64,000 bases of DNA from an uncultured Tateyamaria sp. (GTDB lineage Bacteria; Pseudomonadota; Alphaproteobacteria; Rhodobacterales; Rhodobacteraceae). A program made the translations under genes and the position numbers. The notes under the pieces are model-generated. The model was not told the origin of the DNA. It did no database searches and was given only the letters and a program-made list of their open reading frames with translations. The stretch covers positions 434,001-498,000 of the forward strand of contig NZ_CANMEU010000002.1 in the NCBI RefSeq assembly GCF_947497045.1. The letters run 5' to 3'. The stretch's first letter is position 1. Each line of letters starts with the position of its first letter. Below are positions 25,510-34,764 of the stretch, one piece after another.

Positions 25510-26552
25510 GTCATCTGGCCATCCTGACGGTGCGCAACGAAGGCGCGTTTCTGCTGGAATGGCTGGCCCATCACCGCGCCGTTGGCTTTGATGACTTCCT
25601 TGTCTTTTCAAACGATTGCGATGATGGCACCGACACGATTCTGGACCGGCTGGACACGATGGGTTGGCTCAAACATGTGCGCAATGATGGCCCCTACGAC
25701 AAGGGCGGCATCCAATTTACCGCTCTGAAACACGCGGCCAAGATGGGGCGGGTCAAACGGGCCGATTGGATCTTGCCGCTGGATGTGGACGAGTTTGTGA
25801 ACATTCACACCGGCGACGGAACCCTGTCTGCCCTGCACGCCGCCCTGCCGGATGCCAGCGCGATCACCCTCACGTGGCGGCTGTTCGGCAATGATGATCA
25901 GGTGCGTTATGCCGATTCGCCTGTGACCGAGACGTTTATCAAAGGGGCCCCCGATATCCTGAACTGGCCGTGGCGGGCGTCGATGTTCAAGACGCTTTAC
26001 GCCAATGATGGCACCTACAGAAAACCGGGCGTTCACCGCCCCCGCGACGCGGATGAGGCCAAACTGGTCGCCGCACGCTGGTATGACAGCCATGGCCGCG
26101 CGCTGGACGATCAGTTCAAAACCCGACGGATTTTTTCGAACTATGGACGGCCCAATTACGGGCTGGCACAGATCAATCACTACCCTCTTGGGGCCATGGA
26201 AAGCTATGTGCTCAAAGCCGACCGGGGGCGCGCGGTGCATTCGGATGACATGCTGGGTCTGGATTACTGGGTCGAGCGGAATTTTTGTTCACAAACAGAC
26301 ACTTCGATCCGCCGCTACGACGCATCACGCGACACGCATTTGGCCGAACTGCGCAGCGATTACACCCTTGCGGCGCTGCACAACGATGCCGTCGCCTGGC
26401 GCAAGGCACGCTTTGAGACGCTGATGACGCACGAACCGTTTCGCGCGCTTTTTGGCCGGCTGCTGATGACCTCACCCACACGCCCCGTGCCTGCCAAGGC
26501 GGCACAGTTTATGATCCGTTTTGCCAACATGGCAAAAGCCGCCCAAGATTGA
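25506..26552 (+). CDS. Glycosyltransferase family 2 (Glyco_tranf_2_4) protein 3
   Basis: A 348-residue relative of the proteins at 20792 and 22443. Motifs: LTVRNEGAFLLEWLAHHRA at the N-terminus, SNDCDDGTD, then WILPLDVDEFVN and TLTWRLFGNDD; a NHYPLGAMESYVLK block follows. The TWRLFG motif is shared with the fusion protein and absent from the first enzyme. GTG is the start, overlapping the methyltransferase stop by 4 bp. It closes the cluster; 114 bp separate it from the next gene. Confidence 0.85.
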   Translation: MSHLAILTVRNEGAFLLEWLAHHRAVGFDDFLVFSNDCDDGTDTILDRLDTMGWLKHVRNDGPYDKGGIQFTALKHAAKMGRVKRADWILPLDVDEFVNIHTGDGTLSALHAALPDASAITLTWRLFGNDDQVRYADSPVTETFIKGAPDILNWPWRASMFKTLYANDGTYRKPGVHRPRDADEAKLVAARWYDSHGRALDDQFKTRRIFSNYGRPNYGLAQINHYPLGAMESYVLKADRGRAVHSDDMLGLDYWVERNFCSQTDTSIRRYDASRDTHLAELRSDYTLAALHNDAVAWRKARFETLMTHEPFRALFGRLLMTSPTRPVPAKAAQFMIRFANMAKAAQD

Positions 26553-26666
26553 CCCATCACCACCCCACCGGCGCAATAGTCGCTCAAATTTTTCTTATTT
26601 CTGCCGTATTGGGCGTCTAATCCCACTGCCAACCCGCCCAAAAACGCGGGAGATGAGGATGATGCG

Positions 26667-27629
26667 ATGCAGGACGCAGAGTACGATTTTTACACCGATC
26701 TGGCTGGCTTGCCGAAAGGTGAGTGGCTGACCGAACTGGCAAAGGTGGCTGAAGAGCAAGGGTTTTTCCAACCCCTTGGGCGCAAGCATTTTGCGGCCCA
26801 CATCCGGCGCGGCGACACGTTGCTTGTGACCTTTGAATCCGTGCAGGGCATGCGCGGCTTGGCAAAATCAGCCGAACCGTTCGGCTGGTCCATGGTACGC
26901 AAGCAAGGCTGGTCCCACCTGTGCGTGGCTTCGGACGGAGACACATGGTTTCGCGACCGCCACGTGATCGGTCTGTTTGACCGGATGATCGATGACGGTT
27001 TTTTCGATGATTTCGAACAGGTTATCTTTTACGGCGCAGGCCCTTGCGGATATGGGGCCGCCGCCTTTTCCGTCGCAGCACCCGGCGCACGCGTGATGAT
27101 CGTGCAGCCCCAAGCCACCCTTGATCCGCGTGTGACCGAATGGGACGATCGGTTTCGCGAGATGCGGCGCACCGATTTTACCTCCCGCTATGGCTATGCG
27201 CCGGACATGCTGGATGCCTGCGATCAGGCCTTTGTGCTTTATGATCCGGCCGAGACGATGGATGCGATGCATGCCGCCCTGTTCACCCGCGCAGCCGTCA
27301 AGCAATTGCGCCTGCGCAATATGGGGGGTGCCATTCAGGGCGACCTTCTGGCCATGGACGATATCCTGCCCAATCTGCTGACCATGGTGGCTGACGGTAC
27401 GCTTGACGATCTCAGCTTTGCCAAAGCCTACCGTGCCCGGCGCACCCATCCCTGGTATCTGCGCCGTGTGCTGGCGGCACTTGATCGTCAGGACCGCACT
27501 GCGCTGACGCATATGCTGATCAAAAACGTGACCGCCCGGATGGAAGAGCCGCGCTTTCAACGCCGTCTTGCCAAGCTTGAGGCCGCCCGCGAGGCCGCAG
27601 CAGCACAGAACGTCGCCAAGGAGGGCTAG
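26667..27629 (+). CDS. Conserved protein of unknown function with a hydrolase-like Cys elbow
   Basis: A 320-residue soluble protein that I cannot name with confidence. Residues near 122-133 read YGAGPCGYGAAAF, which looks like the nucleophile elbow of an alpha/beta hydrolase with Cys in place of Ser, followed by a strand ARVMIVQPQATLDP. The rest is mixed alpha/beta with a helical, Ala/Arg-rich C-terminus. From memory, relatives in this bacterial group carry the annotation phosphoadenosine phosphosulfate reductase, but I see no PAPS reductase motif. GAGG precedes the ATG by eight bases. It follows the glycan cluster and precedes pyrC by 33 bp, so its partners are unclear. Confidence 0.6.
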   Translation: MQDAEYDFYTDLAGLPKGEWLTELAKVAEEQGFFQPLGRKHFAAHIRRGDTLLVTFESVQGMRGLAKSAEPFGWSMVRKQGWSHLCVASDGDTWFRDRHVIGLFDRMIDDGFFDDFEQVIFYGAGPCGYGAAAFSVAAPGARVMIVQPQATLDPRVTEWDDRFREMRRTDFTSRYGYAPDMLDACDQAFVLYDPAETMDAMHAALFTRAAVKQLRLRNMGGAIQGDLLAMDDILPNLLTMVADGTLDDLSFAKAYRARRTHPWYLRRVLAALDRQDRTALTHMLIKNVTARMEEPRFQRRLAKLEAAREAAAAQNVAKEG

Positions 27630-27662
27630 AAACCGCCCCGCACCCCGTGCTAACGCGCGACC

Positions 27663-28694
27663 ATGACTTCATTGACGATTGCCCGCCCCGACGATTGGCA
27701 CCTGCATCTGCGCGACGGTGCGATGATGCGCGCCGTTCTGCCGCATACAGCCCAGCATTTTGCACGCGCCATCATCATGCCCAATCTGGTCCCCCCTGTG
27801 GTGACAGGCGATCAGGCGCGCGCCTACCGCGACCGGGTTCTCGCCGCGTTGCCCGATGGGTTGGCATTCGAGCCGTTGATGACGCTTTACCTGACCGAAG
27901 ACACCGACCCCGACGATGTGGCCGCAGCCCATGCCAGCGGGCTGATCAAGGCGGTCAAACTCTATCCCGCGGGGGCCACCACCAATTCGGCCTCTGGTGT
28001 AGCAAATTTCGATATCGTGCGCGCCACGCTCGAACGCATGGCCGAGATCGGCCTGCCCTTGTGTGTCCACGGCGAGGTAACGGACGCGGATATCGACATT
28101 TTCGACCGTGAGGCCGTGTTCATCGACCGCGTCCTTGACCCGATCCGGCGCGCCACGCCCGGTTTGCGCGTTGTCATGGAACATATCACCACCTCCAACG
28201 CGGTCGACTATGCCCGCGCCCAGGACGACAGCCTCGGGGCGACGATCACGACGCATCATCTGGTGATCAACCGCAACCACATCCTCGCCGGGGGGATCAA
28301 ACCGCATTATTACTGCCTGCCCGTCGCCAAACGTGAAGAGCACCGGCTTGCCCTGCGCGCCGCTGCGACATCGGGCGAGGCGCGCTTTTTCCTTGGCACC
28401 GACAGTGCGCCGCATACGGATGCAAACAAACTGCTGCCCTGCGGATGCGCGGGCTGTTTCACCGCCCCCAACACGATGGCGATCCTTGCGCAGGTGTTCG
28501 AACAGGACGCCGCGCTCGACCGGCTCGAGGCCTTCACATCGCGCAACGGCCCCGCCTTTTACGGCCTGCCCGTCAATTCCGACACAATCACGCTCACCAA
28601 ATCCGCGCCCGACTACCCTGCCCATATCGACACCGAAGATGGCCCTGTCACCGTCTTTGACCCCGGTTTTGATCTTGAGTGGTCCGTGCGCTGA
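27663..28694 (+). CDS. pyrC: Dihydroorotase (class II)
   Basis: A 343-residue zinc enzyme of the E. coli PyrC type. The metal ligands HLHLRDG (residues 13-19), HGEVTD and the late GTDSAPH segment are intact, and [11 protein letters not shown] holds the Lys expected to be carbamylated. It cyclises carbamoyl aspartate to dihydroorotate in pyrimidine synthesis. pyrE follows after 79 bp that hold a family 1 repeat. Confidence 0.96.
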   Translation: MTSLTIARPDDWHLHLRDGAMMRAVLPHTAQHFARAIIMPNLVPPVVTGDQARAYRDRVLAALPDGLAFEPLMTLYLTEDTDPDDVAAAHASGLIKAVKLYPAGATTNSASGVANFDIVRATLERMAEIGLPLCVHGEVTDADIDIFDREAVFIDRVLDPIRRATPGLRVVMEHITTSNAVDYARAQDDSLGATITTHHLVINRNHILAGGIKPHYYCLPVAKREEHRLALRAAATSGEARFFLGTDSAPHTDANKLLPCGCAGCFTAPNTMAILAQVFEQDAALDRLEAFTSRNGPAFYGLPVNSDTITLTKSAPDYPAHIDTEDGPVTVFDPGFDLEWSVR

Positions 28695-28696
28695 TC

Positions 28697-28740
28697 TGTC
28701 TTCATCTTGCCACCTAAACTCCCGCCGGAGGCTCCCCACC
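28697..28740 (+). repeat. Dispersed intergenic element, family 1, copy between pyrC and pyrE
   Basis: TCTTCATCTTGCCACCTAAA-CTCC matches the other copies (19651-19701 minus, 33889-33926 plus), and CTCC-CGCC-GGAG forms a short hairpin after it. It lies between two genes of the same pathway, in the direction of transcription. Confidence 0.65.
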
Positions 28741-28773
28741 CCACACCCGGCGCACCATTCGAAAGTCACGCAT

Positions 28774-29448
28774 ATGATCCCGACAAGCCACCCAACCCCC
28801 GAAGAGATGGCGCGCCTGACCGCCCGGATGCTGCTCGAAATCAAGGCCGTCCACTTCAACGCGGCCGAGCCGTTCACGCTGGCCTCGGGCCTGCCAAGCC
28901 CGACCTATATTGATTGCCGCAAGCTGATCTCGCATCCGCGCATCCGCACCACGCTGATGGATTTCCTGACCGTAACCGTCATGCGCGACGCAGGGTTCGA
29001 AGCGTTCGACAACATCGCCGGTGGCGAGACCGCAGGCATTCCATTTGCCGCATTCGTGGCCGAACGCATGGCGCTGCCCATGACATATGTGCGCAAAAAG
29101 CCAAAAGGTTACGGCAAGAACGCCCGGATCGAAGGCGACATGCGCGAAGGCCAGCGCGTGCTGCTGGTCGAGGATCTGACCACCGATGGCGGCTCGAAAC
29201 TGTCCTTTGTGGATGCGATACGCGACACCGGTGCGACTTGCGCCCACACGGCCGTGATCTTCAACTACGGCATCTTCTCCGAAACCGATAAGACACTTGG
29301 GGATCACGGGGTCACCTTGCACGCCCTGTGCACATGGTGGGACGTTTTGGCCGAGGCTCACGCGAGTGGGGCCTTTGATTCTGCAACCCTGAGCGGTGTT
29401 GAGGAATTTCTGAACGATCCACGCGGCTGGCAAGCGGCGCGCAGCTGA
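28774..29448 (+). CDS. pyrE: Orotate phosphoribosyltransferase
   Basis: A 224-residue type I phosphoribosyltransferase. The PRPP-binding loop [14 protein letters not shown] (about residues 129-142) and the flexible-loop segment [16 protein letters not shown] are intact. It converts orotate and PRPP to OMP. ATG 28774 ([12 protein letters not shown]) is chosen over the longer open frame that overlaps pyrC. It is slightly longer than E. coli PyrE, as in other alphaproteobacteria. Confidence 0.96.
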   Translation: MIPTSHPTPEEMARLTARMLLEIKAVHFNAAEPFTLASGLPSPTYIDCRKLISHPRIRTTLMDFLTVTVMRDAGFEAFDNIAGGETAGIPFAAFVAERMALPMTYVRKKPKGYGKNARIEGDMREGQRVLLVEDLTTDGGSKLSFVDAIRDTGATCAHTAVIFNYGIFSETDKTLGDHGVTLHALCTWWDVLAEAHASGAFDSATLSGVEEFLNDPRGWQAARS

Positions 29449-29485
29449 TTTCTGCGCGCGCCCTCGCGAGCGCACCCACTTTATA

Positions 29486-29526
29486 TTGACGCGCGCACCT
29501 TACCTGCGCCAATATGTAGTGGCGCA
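29486..29526 (+). promoter_or_regulatory. dnaB promoter candidate with overlapping inverted repeat
   Basis: TTGACG (29486-29491), an 18-base spacer and CAATAT (29510-29515) make a plausible promoter about 115 bp ahead of dnaB. Overlapping the -10 is a perfect 7-bp inverted repeat with an 8-bp spacer: TGCGCCA (29505-29511) and TGGCGCA (29520-29526). A protein bound there would block transcription. Confidence 0.4.
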
Positions 29527-29630
29527 CGGGGCGTCCACACGTTTTCCCCAGACTTATACAATTTGCACCTCCGCGCGCCCCTCCGCTAAGACGACACCGG
29601 GGATCGACACACGGGACAACGGGGTCAGGC

Positions 29631-31124
29631 ATGAACGAAATCGCAGCAATCAATCCAACCGGAGTCGCCGTCCAGGATGCCGACACGATGCCCCATTCCA
29701 TCGAGGCAGAGCAGCAGCTTTTGGGCGCGATCCTGACCAATAACGACATCTATGACCGCGTCGCGGCAATCATCAATCCACAGCATTTCTACGATCCCGT
29801 CCACGCCCGCATCTTCGAAATTTCCGCCGCACGGATTGCCAAGAACAACCTCGCCAGCCCGGTGACCCTCAAATCGTTCATGGAAGATGACGAGGGCCTC
29901 AAGGAACTGGGCGGCCCCGCCTATCTTGCCCGTCTCGCGGGCGCGGCGATCAGTGCCTTTGCGGTGCGCGACTATGCCCAGATGATCTATGATCTGGCCG
30001 TGCGCCGCGATCTGATCATTCTGGGCCGCGACATCTCGGCCAAGGCGGCCAAGGTCGATGTGGCCAACGAACCCAAGGAACAGATCGTTGAAGCCGAACA
30101 GGCGCTTTACAAACTGGCCGAACAAGGCACCTCAGAGGGTGGATTTCAGAGCTTTCTCAAGGCGGTAACGGACGCGGTTAATGTCGCAAACGCGGCCTAT
30201 CAGCGCGAAGGCGGGCTGGCCGGCATCTCGACCGGTCTGATCGACATGGACAAAAAGCTGGGGGGGCTGCACCCCTCTGACTTGCTGATCCTTGCGGGGC
30301 GTCCATCGATGGGCAAGACGTCATTGGCGACGAACATCGCCTTCAACATCGCCAAGGCCTATAAGCGCGGCGTGAAACCCGACGGGTCCGAGGGTGCAAT
30401 CGAGGGCGGCGTCGTCGGCTTCTACTCGCTCGAGATGAGCGCCGAACAGCTTGCCGCGCGCATCCTGTCGGAAGCCTCCGAAGTGCCAAGCGAACAGATC
30501 CGGCGCGGCGATATGACCGAAACGGAATTCCGCCGCTTTGTGGACGCCGCCAAGGAGCTCGAGGCCTGCCCGCTCTATATCGACGACACGCCCGCGATCC
30601 CGATTGCCCAGCTTGCCGCCCGCGCCCGCCGCCTGAAACGGACCCATGGGCTCGATGTGCTGATCGTGGATTACCTCCAGCTTGTGCGCGGTGTCGCCGA
30701 AAACCGGGTACAGGAGATCGGCGAGATTTCCATGGGCCTGAAAGCCATCGCCAAGGAACTGAACATCCCCGTTGTGGCCCTGTCCCAGCTGTCCCGTCAG
30801 GTTGAAAACCGCGAAGACAAACGCCCCCAGCTGTCAGACTTGCGGGAATCAGGCTCGATCGAGCAGGACGCGGATGTGGTCATGTTCGTATTCCGCGAAG
30901 AGTATTACAAAGAACGGGAAAAACCCGGCGATGACCAGCTTGAGGCGATGGCGACATGGCAGGCCGAGATGGAGCGCCTGCACGGCCGCGCCGAGGTGAT
31001 CATCGGCAAGCAGCGCCACGGCCCCATCGGCACGGTCGATCTGTCCTTTGAAGGGCGCTTCACCCGCTTTGGCAACCTTGTGCAGCCCTGGCAAAACGGC
31101 GGCGACGGCACGCGCGAATTCTAA
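29631..31124 (+). CDS. dnaB: Replicative DNA helicase
   Basis: A 497-residue DnaB. The N-terminal helical domain (PHSIEAEQQLLGAIL) is followed by the RecA-like motor with Walker A GRPSMGKTSLATN (near residue 226), Walker B VLIVDYLQLV, and the late SQLSRQVENR and KQRHGPIGTVDL blocks. It unwinds DNA at the replication fork. No intein is present. A terminator-like hairpin follows at 31170. Confidence 0.97.
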   Translation: MNEIAAINPTGVAVQDADTMPHSIEAEQQLLGAILTNNDIYDRVAAIINPQHFYDPVHARIFEISAARIAKNNLASPVTLKSFMEDDEGLKELGGPAYLARLAGAAISAFAVRDYAQMIYDLAVRRDLIILGRDISAKAAKVDVANEPKEQIVEAEQALYKLAEQGTSEGGFQSFLKAVTDAVNVANAAYQREGGLAGISTGLIDMDKKLGGLHPSDLLILAGRPSMGKTSLATNIAFNIAKAYKRGVKPDGSEGAIEGGVVGFYSLEMSAEQLAARILSEASEVPSEQIRRGDMTETEFRRFVDAAKELEACPLYIDDTPAIPIAQLAARARRLKRTHGLDVLIVDYLQLVRGVAENRVQEIGEISMGLKAIAKELNIPVVALSQLSRQVENREDKRPQLSDLRESGSIEQDADVVMFVFREEYYKEREKPGDDQLEAMATWQAEMERLHGRAEVIIGKQRHGPIGTVDLSFEGRFTRFGNLVQPWQNGGDGTREF

Positions 31125-31169
31125 TCACCAGACCACCCCAGGCTTGCTCTACGCAGTTTTGATTGGACA

Positions 31170-31197
31170 GGGCCGCCAATGTGCGGCCCTTTGGTTT
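31170..31197 (+). terminator. Terminator-like hairpin after dnaB
   Basis: GGGCCGC pairs with GCGGCCC across six bases, followed by an interrupted T tract (TTTGGTTT). It ends directly before the ATG of the next gene, so it may also shape that gene's leader. Confidence 0.6.
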
Positions 31198-31198
31198 C

Positions 31199-31984
31199 AT
31201 GCGTGCCTTACTCTTGTTATTGACGATCTGGGCCAGCCCGATGTCTGCCCAAAACCGGGTAGAAGTCGATATCGAGCTGTTTCTGGCGGTCGATGTCTCC
31301 CGCTCCATGCAGCCTTTCGAGTTGGAAATTCAGCGGCGCGGATATGCGGCGGCCCTGACCTCGGACGAGGTTACAGGGGCCATCGCTTCGGGCCTGTTGG
31401 GCCGGGTCGCACTGACCTATGTGGAATGGGCCGGGGCCTATGATCAGCGTACAATCGTGCCATGGACAGTGATCGCCACACCGCAGGATGCCGCCCGTGT
31501 CGCCACGCAGATCACCGCCAATTACAGCGATGCGCTGCGCCGCACCTCGATCTCCGGCGCACTGGCTTTTGCGGCAGGTTCCATCCAGGACAACGCCTTT
31601 GACGGGTTGCGCCGGGTGATCGATGTCTCGGGCGATGGGCCCAACAATATGGGGCCCCCGGTCACGGCAGCACGCGATACGGTCCTGGCCCAAGGGATCA
31701 CCATCAACGGCCTGCCCCTCATGACCCAAAGTGATGATCTGACCTCGCGCTGGAACATCCCTGATCTCGACGCCTATTACACCGCCTGCGTGATCGGCGG
31801 CACCGGGGCCTTTGTGGTGCCGGTCTACACCTGGACCGCCTTTGAGGATGCGGTGCGGCGCAAACTGGTTCTTGAAATCGCAGGTGGGCCCGAACGGATC
31901 TATCGCGCGCAGACCCGTCGCTATGACTGCCTGATCGGCGAACAGATCTGGGAGCGTAACCGCGACCTCTTTGTGCTGCCCTGA
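31199..31984 (+). CDS. Secreted VWA-like DUF1194 protein
   Basis: A 261-residue protein with a short signal peptide (MRALLLLLTIWASPMSAQ) and a von Willebrand A-like domain: AVDVSRSMQPFE is the MIDAS motif (about residues 30-41), with later SGALAFAA and VIDVSGDGPNN strands. DUF1194 proteins are secreted and uncharacterised; metal-dependent ligand binding is likely from the fold. A longer frame from a TTG at 31163 would run through the terminator hairpin, so ATG 31199 is preferred. alr follows 85 bp later. Confidence 0.82.
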   Translation: MRALLLLLTIWASPMSAQNRVEVDIELFLAVDVSRSMQPFELEIQRRGYAAALTSDEVTGAIASGLLGRVALTYVEWAGAYDQRTIVPWTVIATPQDAARVATQITANYSDALRRTSISGALAFAAGSIQDNAFDGLRRVIDVSGDGPNNMGPPVTAARDTVLAQGITINGLPLMTQSDDLTSRWNIPDLDAYYTACVIGGTGAFVVPVYTWTAFEDAVRRKLVLEIAGGPERIYRAQTRRYDCLIGEQIWERNRDLFVLP

Positions 31985-32068
31985 CTGGTTGCTACCGCAG
32001 CGCCTGACGTGCTGACATTTCCCTTTTTCCCCTTTCCCCCCGCGACGTTGCCTGTCAAAACCGCGCCC

Positions 32069-33103
32069 ATGACTTCTGCGACGCTGACAATTGATCTGGG
32101 CGCCTTGGTGCGCAACTGGCAAGCGCTGGACGCGCTGTCAGAGGGGGAAACAGGGGCCGTGGTCAAGGCCAACGGCTACGGCATCGGGGCACCTGTCGCC
32201 GGGCGGGCCCTGGCGCGCGCGGGGGTGCGCAGCTTTTTCGTGGCCACCGCAGATGAGGGGGCCATCCTGCGCGCCGCTTTGGGACAAGGCCCCGCGATCT
32301 ATATTTTTTCGGGACATATGGCCGGGGACACGCGCCTCATGGGCGAGGCTGCGCTGACCCCACTGCTCAACTCCGTCGATCAGATGCTGCGCCATGTGGA
32401 GGCGCTGCCGGGCGCACCCTTTGGCATCCAGCTTGATACAGGCATGAACCGTCTGGGGATGGAGCCGCCGGAATGGTCTGCGGTGCGCGATATCGCCATC
32501 GCCCAGGGGCCGCAGCTGATCATGTCGCATCTGGCCTGCGCGGACGACCCTGACCACCCGATGAATGCACATCAACTCTCGGAATTTCACGCGATGACCG
32601 ACGGGCTTGATGCACCACGCTCGCTGGCGGCCACGGGGGGGACGCTGATGGGCGGAGCCTACCATTTCGACATGACCCGCCCCGGCGTGGGCCTTTATGG
32701 CGGGTTGCCGTTCGAGGGGGCCGCCCCCGTGGTCAGCCTCGATCTGCCGGTCATTCAGGTGCGCGATGTCACCAAGGGTGAAACCGTGGGCTACGGCAAC
32801 GTCTGGCAGGCACCGCGCGATGCGCGCATTGCCACCGTGTCAGGGGGATATGCCGATGGGCTGATCCGCGCGATGGGGGCACATGCAACGCTTTTTGCGG
32901 ACGCGACCCCCTGCCCGGTTGTGGGCCGTGTGTCGATGGACCTGATCACCGCCGATGTGACCGATCTGGGGCATGACCCGGACACGCTGCAATTGTTGGG
33001 TGCCCGTCAAACCGTGGACATGGTGGCCGAGGCCGCAGGCACCATCGGCTATGAAATCCTGACATCCCTCGGCCAGCGGTACCACCGGACCTACGCCGAA
33101 TGA
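32069..33103 (+). CDS. alr: Alanine racemase
   Basis: A 344-residue PLP enzyme. [10 protein letters not shown] near residue 31 gives the PLP-binding Lys33, and [10 protein letters not shown] plus GETVGYG supply the C-terminal domain with the second catalytic Tyr region. It makes D-alanine for the cell wall. ATG 32069 ([11 protein letters not shown]) is favoured, because the upstream extension is a low-complexity F/P stretch. Its stop overlaps the mlaE-like start by 4 bp. Confidence 0.94.
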   Translation: MTSATLTIDLGALVRNWQALDALSEGETGAVVKANGYGIGAPVAGRALARAGVRSFFVATADEGAILRAALGQGPAIYIFSGHMAGDTRLMGEAALTPLLNSVDQMLRHVEALPGAPFGIQLDTGMNRLGMEPPEWSAVRDIAIAQGPQLIMSHLACADDPDHPMNAHQLSEFHAMTDGLDAPRSLAATGGTLMGGAYHFDMTRPGVGLYGGLPFEGAAPVVSLDLPVIQVRDVTKGETVGYGNVWQAPRDARIATVSGGYADGLIRAMGAHATLFADATPCPVVGRVSMDLITADVTDLGHDPDTLQLLGARQTVDMVAEAAGTIGYEILTSLGQRYHRTYAE

Positions 33104-33873
33104 GGATTCTGGCCGCGATTGGGCACCTGGTGCTTGGCATGCTGGCCGCCATCGGGCGGGTCAGCCTGTTCGGGATTGCGACCTTGCGCCATGCGCTGAC
33201 ACCCCCCTTCTACCCGCGCGAGTTCGGGCTGGCCCTTCTGAACATCGGATGGCTGTCCCTGCCGGTCGTCGGGCTGACGGCGATCTTCACCGGCGGCGCG
33301 CTGGCGCTGCAAATCTACGCAGGTGGCGCGCGGTTCAACGCCGAAGCGGTCGTGCCACAGATCGTCGCTATCGGGATGGTGCGCGAACTAGGCCCAGTCC
33401 TTGTGGGGCTGATGATCGCGGCACGGGTCACGTCCTCCATCGCTGCCGAAATCGCGACGATGAAAGTGACCGAACAGATCGACGCGCTGGTGACCCTGTC
33501 CACACATCCCATGAAATACCTGACCGCACCGCGGGTGGTGGCCGCCACGCTGGTGGTGCCCTTGCTTGTGGGCGTCGGGGACATCATCGGCATCTTCGGC
33601 GGCTATGCGGTGGCCACGGGCACACTCGGGTTCAACGCCGCCGCCTACATCCAGAACACAGTCGATTTCCTGCAACTGCGCGACATCACCTCAAGCCTCG
33701 CCAAAGGGGCGGTGTTCGGCTGTATCGCGGCGCTGATGGGATGCTACTTCGGCATGAACTCGGGGCGCGGTGCACAAGGCGTCGGGCGTGCCACCAAAGG
33801 CTCGGTCGAGGCCGCAGCGGTGCTGATCCTCGCCGCCAATTTTGTCCTGACGGGGGTGTTCTTTTCATTATGA
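33100..33873 (+). CDS. mlaE: MlaE-family ABC transporter permease
   Basis: A 257-residue membrane protein with about five hydrophobic segments and the family motif [20 protein letters not shown] (near residues 94-113), which contacts the ATPase. MlaE permeases move phospholipids between inner and outer membrane together with MlaF and a periplasmic MlaD. The ATPase gene follows; no MlaD (MCE-domain) gene is adjacent, so the substrate-binding partner must be elsewhere. The start overlaps the alr stop by 4 bp. Confidence 0.9.
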   Translation: MRILAAIGHLVLGMLAAIGRVSLFGIATLRHALTPPFYPREFGLALLNIGWLSLPVVGLTAIFTGGALALQIYAGGARFNAEAVVPQIVAIGMVRELGPVLVGLMIAARVTSSIAAEIATMKVTEQIDALVTLSTHPMKYLTAPRVVAATLVVPLLVGVGDIIGIFGGYAVATGTLGFNAAAYIQNTVDFLQLRDITSSLAKGAVFGCIAALMGCYFGMNSGRGAQGVGRATKGSVEAAAVLILAANFVLTGVFFSL

Positions 33874-33888
33874 CCCGACCCCGATCCC

Positions 33889-33926
33889 CCTCTTCATCTT
33901 GCCAAATAAACTCGAATCCCGCCCCC
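33889..33926 (+). repeat. Dispersed intergenic element, family 1, copy between mlaE and mlaF
   Basis: CCTCTTCATCTTGCCAAATA followed by AACTCG and a C-rich tail. It has 23 of 26 matches to the copy between the MoxR and VWA genes. It fills the 70-bp gap between mlaE and mlaF, in the direction of transcription. Confidence 0.7.
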
Positions 33927-33943
33927 GCAGCGAGCGCGAACCG

Positions 33944-34690
33944 ATGATCACACTGGACAACGTGCACAAAGCATTCGGCACCAACCACGTCCTGCGGGGC
34001 GTGAACCTGCACGTGGCCAAAGGCACATCCATGGTCATCATCGGCGGATCAGGGACGGGCAAGTCGGTCGCGATCAAATCCGTGCTGGGGCTTGTGAGCC
34101 CCGATGCAGGTACAATCACGGTGGACGGCACAGACGTCACGCAAACCGACCGCGACGCATTTCTGGCGCGTTTCGGGATGCTGTTTCAAGGGGCCGCACT
34201 CTTTGACTCCCTGCCCGTCTGGCAAAACGTCGCGTTCAGGCTGCTGCGCGGCAGCCTTGCCAAACCACGCGACGAGGCACGCGACATCGCCATCGAAAAA
34301 CTGCGACGGGTCGGTCTGACCCCGGATGTGGCCGATCGGCTTCCGGCAGAACTCTCCGGCGGCATGCAAAAGCGCGTCGGACTGGCGCGCGCCATCGCCG
34401 CCGACCCCGAGATCATCTTTTTCGACGAACCCACCACCGGGCTTGATCCAATCATGGCCGGGGTCATCAACGACCTGATCCGCGAAATCGTGCATGAAAT
34501 GGGAGCGACCACCATGACAATCACCCACGACATGAGCAGCGTGCGCACGATTGCGGACCATGTGGCGATGCTGCATGCTGGCAAGATCCGCTGGACAGGC
34601 CCGGTCAGCGAGATGGACAGCGCAGGCGATCCCTATCTCGATCAATTCATCCATGGACGCGCCACAGGACCAATCGAGGCCGTCAGATAG
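33944..34690 (+). CDS. mlaF: ABC transporter ATPase, MlaF type
   Basis: A 248-residue ATPase with Walker A GGSGTGKSVAIK (about residues 37-48), signature LSGGMQKRVGLARA, and Walker B IIFFDEPTTGLDP. The phrase GMQKRVGLARA is characteristic of the MlaF/Ttg2A group. It powers the MlaE-type permease encoded 70 bp upstream. ATG 33944 (MITLDNVHKAFG) fits the family start; the open frame upstream falls in the repeat. Confidence 0.92.
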   Translation: MITLDNVHKAFGTNHVLRGVNLHVAKGTSMVIIGGSGTGKSVAIKSVLGLVSPDAGTITVDGTDVTQTDRDAFLARFGMLFQGAALFDSLPVWQNVAFRLLRGSLAKPRDEARDIAIEKLRRVGLTPDVADRLPAELSGGMQKRVGLARAIAADPEIIFFDEPTTGLDPIMAGVINDLIREIVHEMGATTMTITHDMSSVRTIADHVAMLHAGKIRWTGPVSEMDSAGDPYLDQFIHGRATGPIEAVR

Positions 34691-34750
34691 AGGGGCGGCG
34701 GGTGGGCGCATTTGGGCCCGTTCAGGGGCCAAACAGTCCCATCCCGCCCC
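34691..34750 (+). repeat. Dispersed intergenic element, family 2, copy 2
   Basis: GGGGCGGCGGGTGGGCGC, then a TTTGGGCCC / GGGGCCAAA hairpin, then CAGTCCCATCCCGCCCC. The G-rich start pairs well with the C-rich end, so the whole element can fold as one long hairpin. It lies between mlaF and the PqiA-like gene. Confidence 0.7.
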
Positions 34751-34764
34751 CATCAAGAGTAGAT

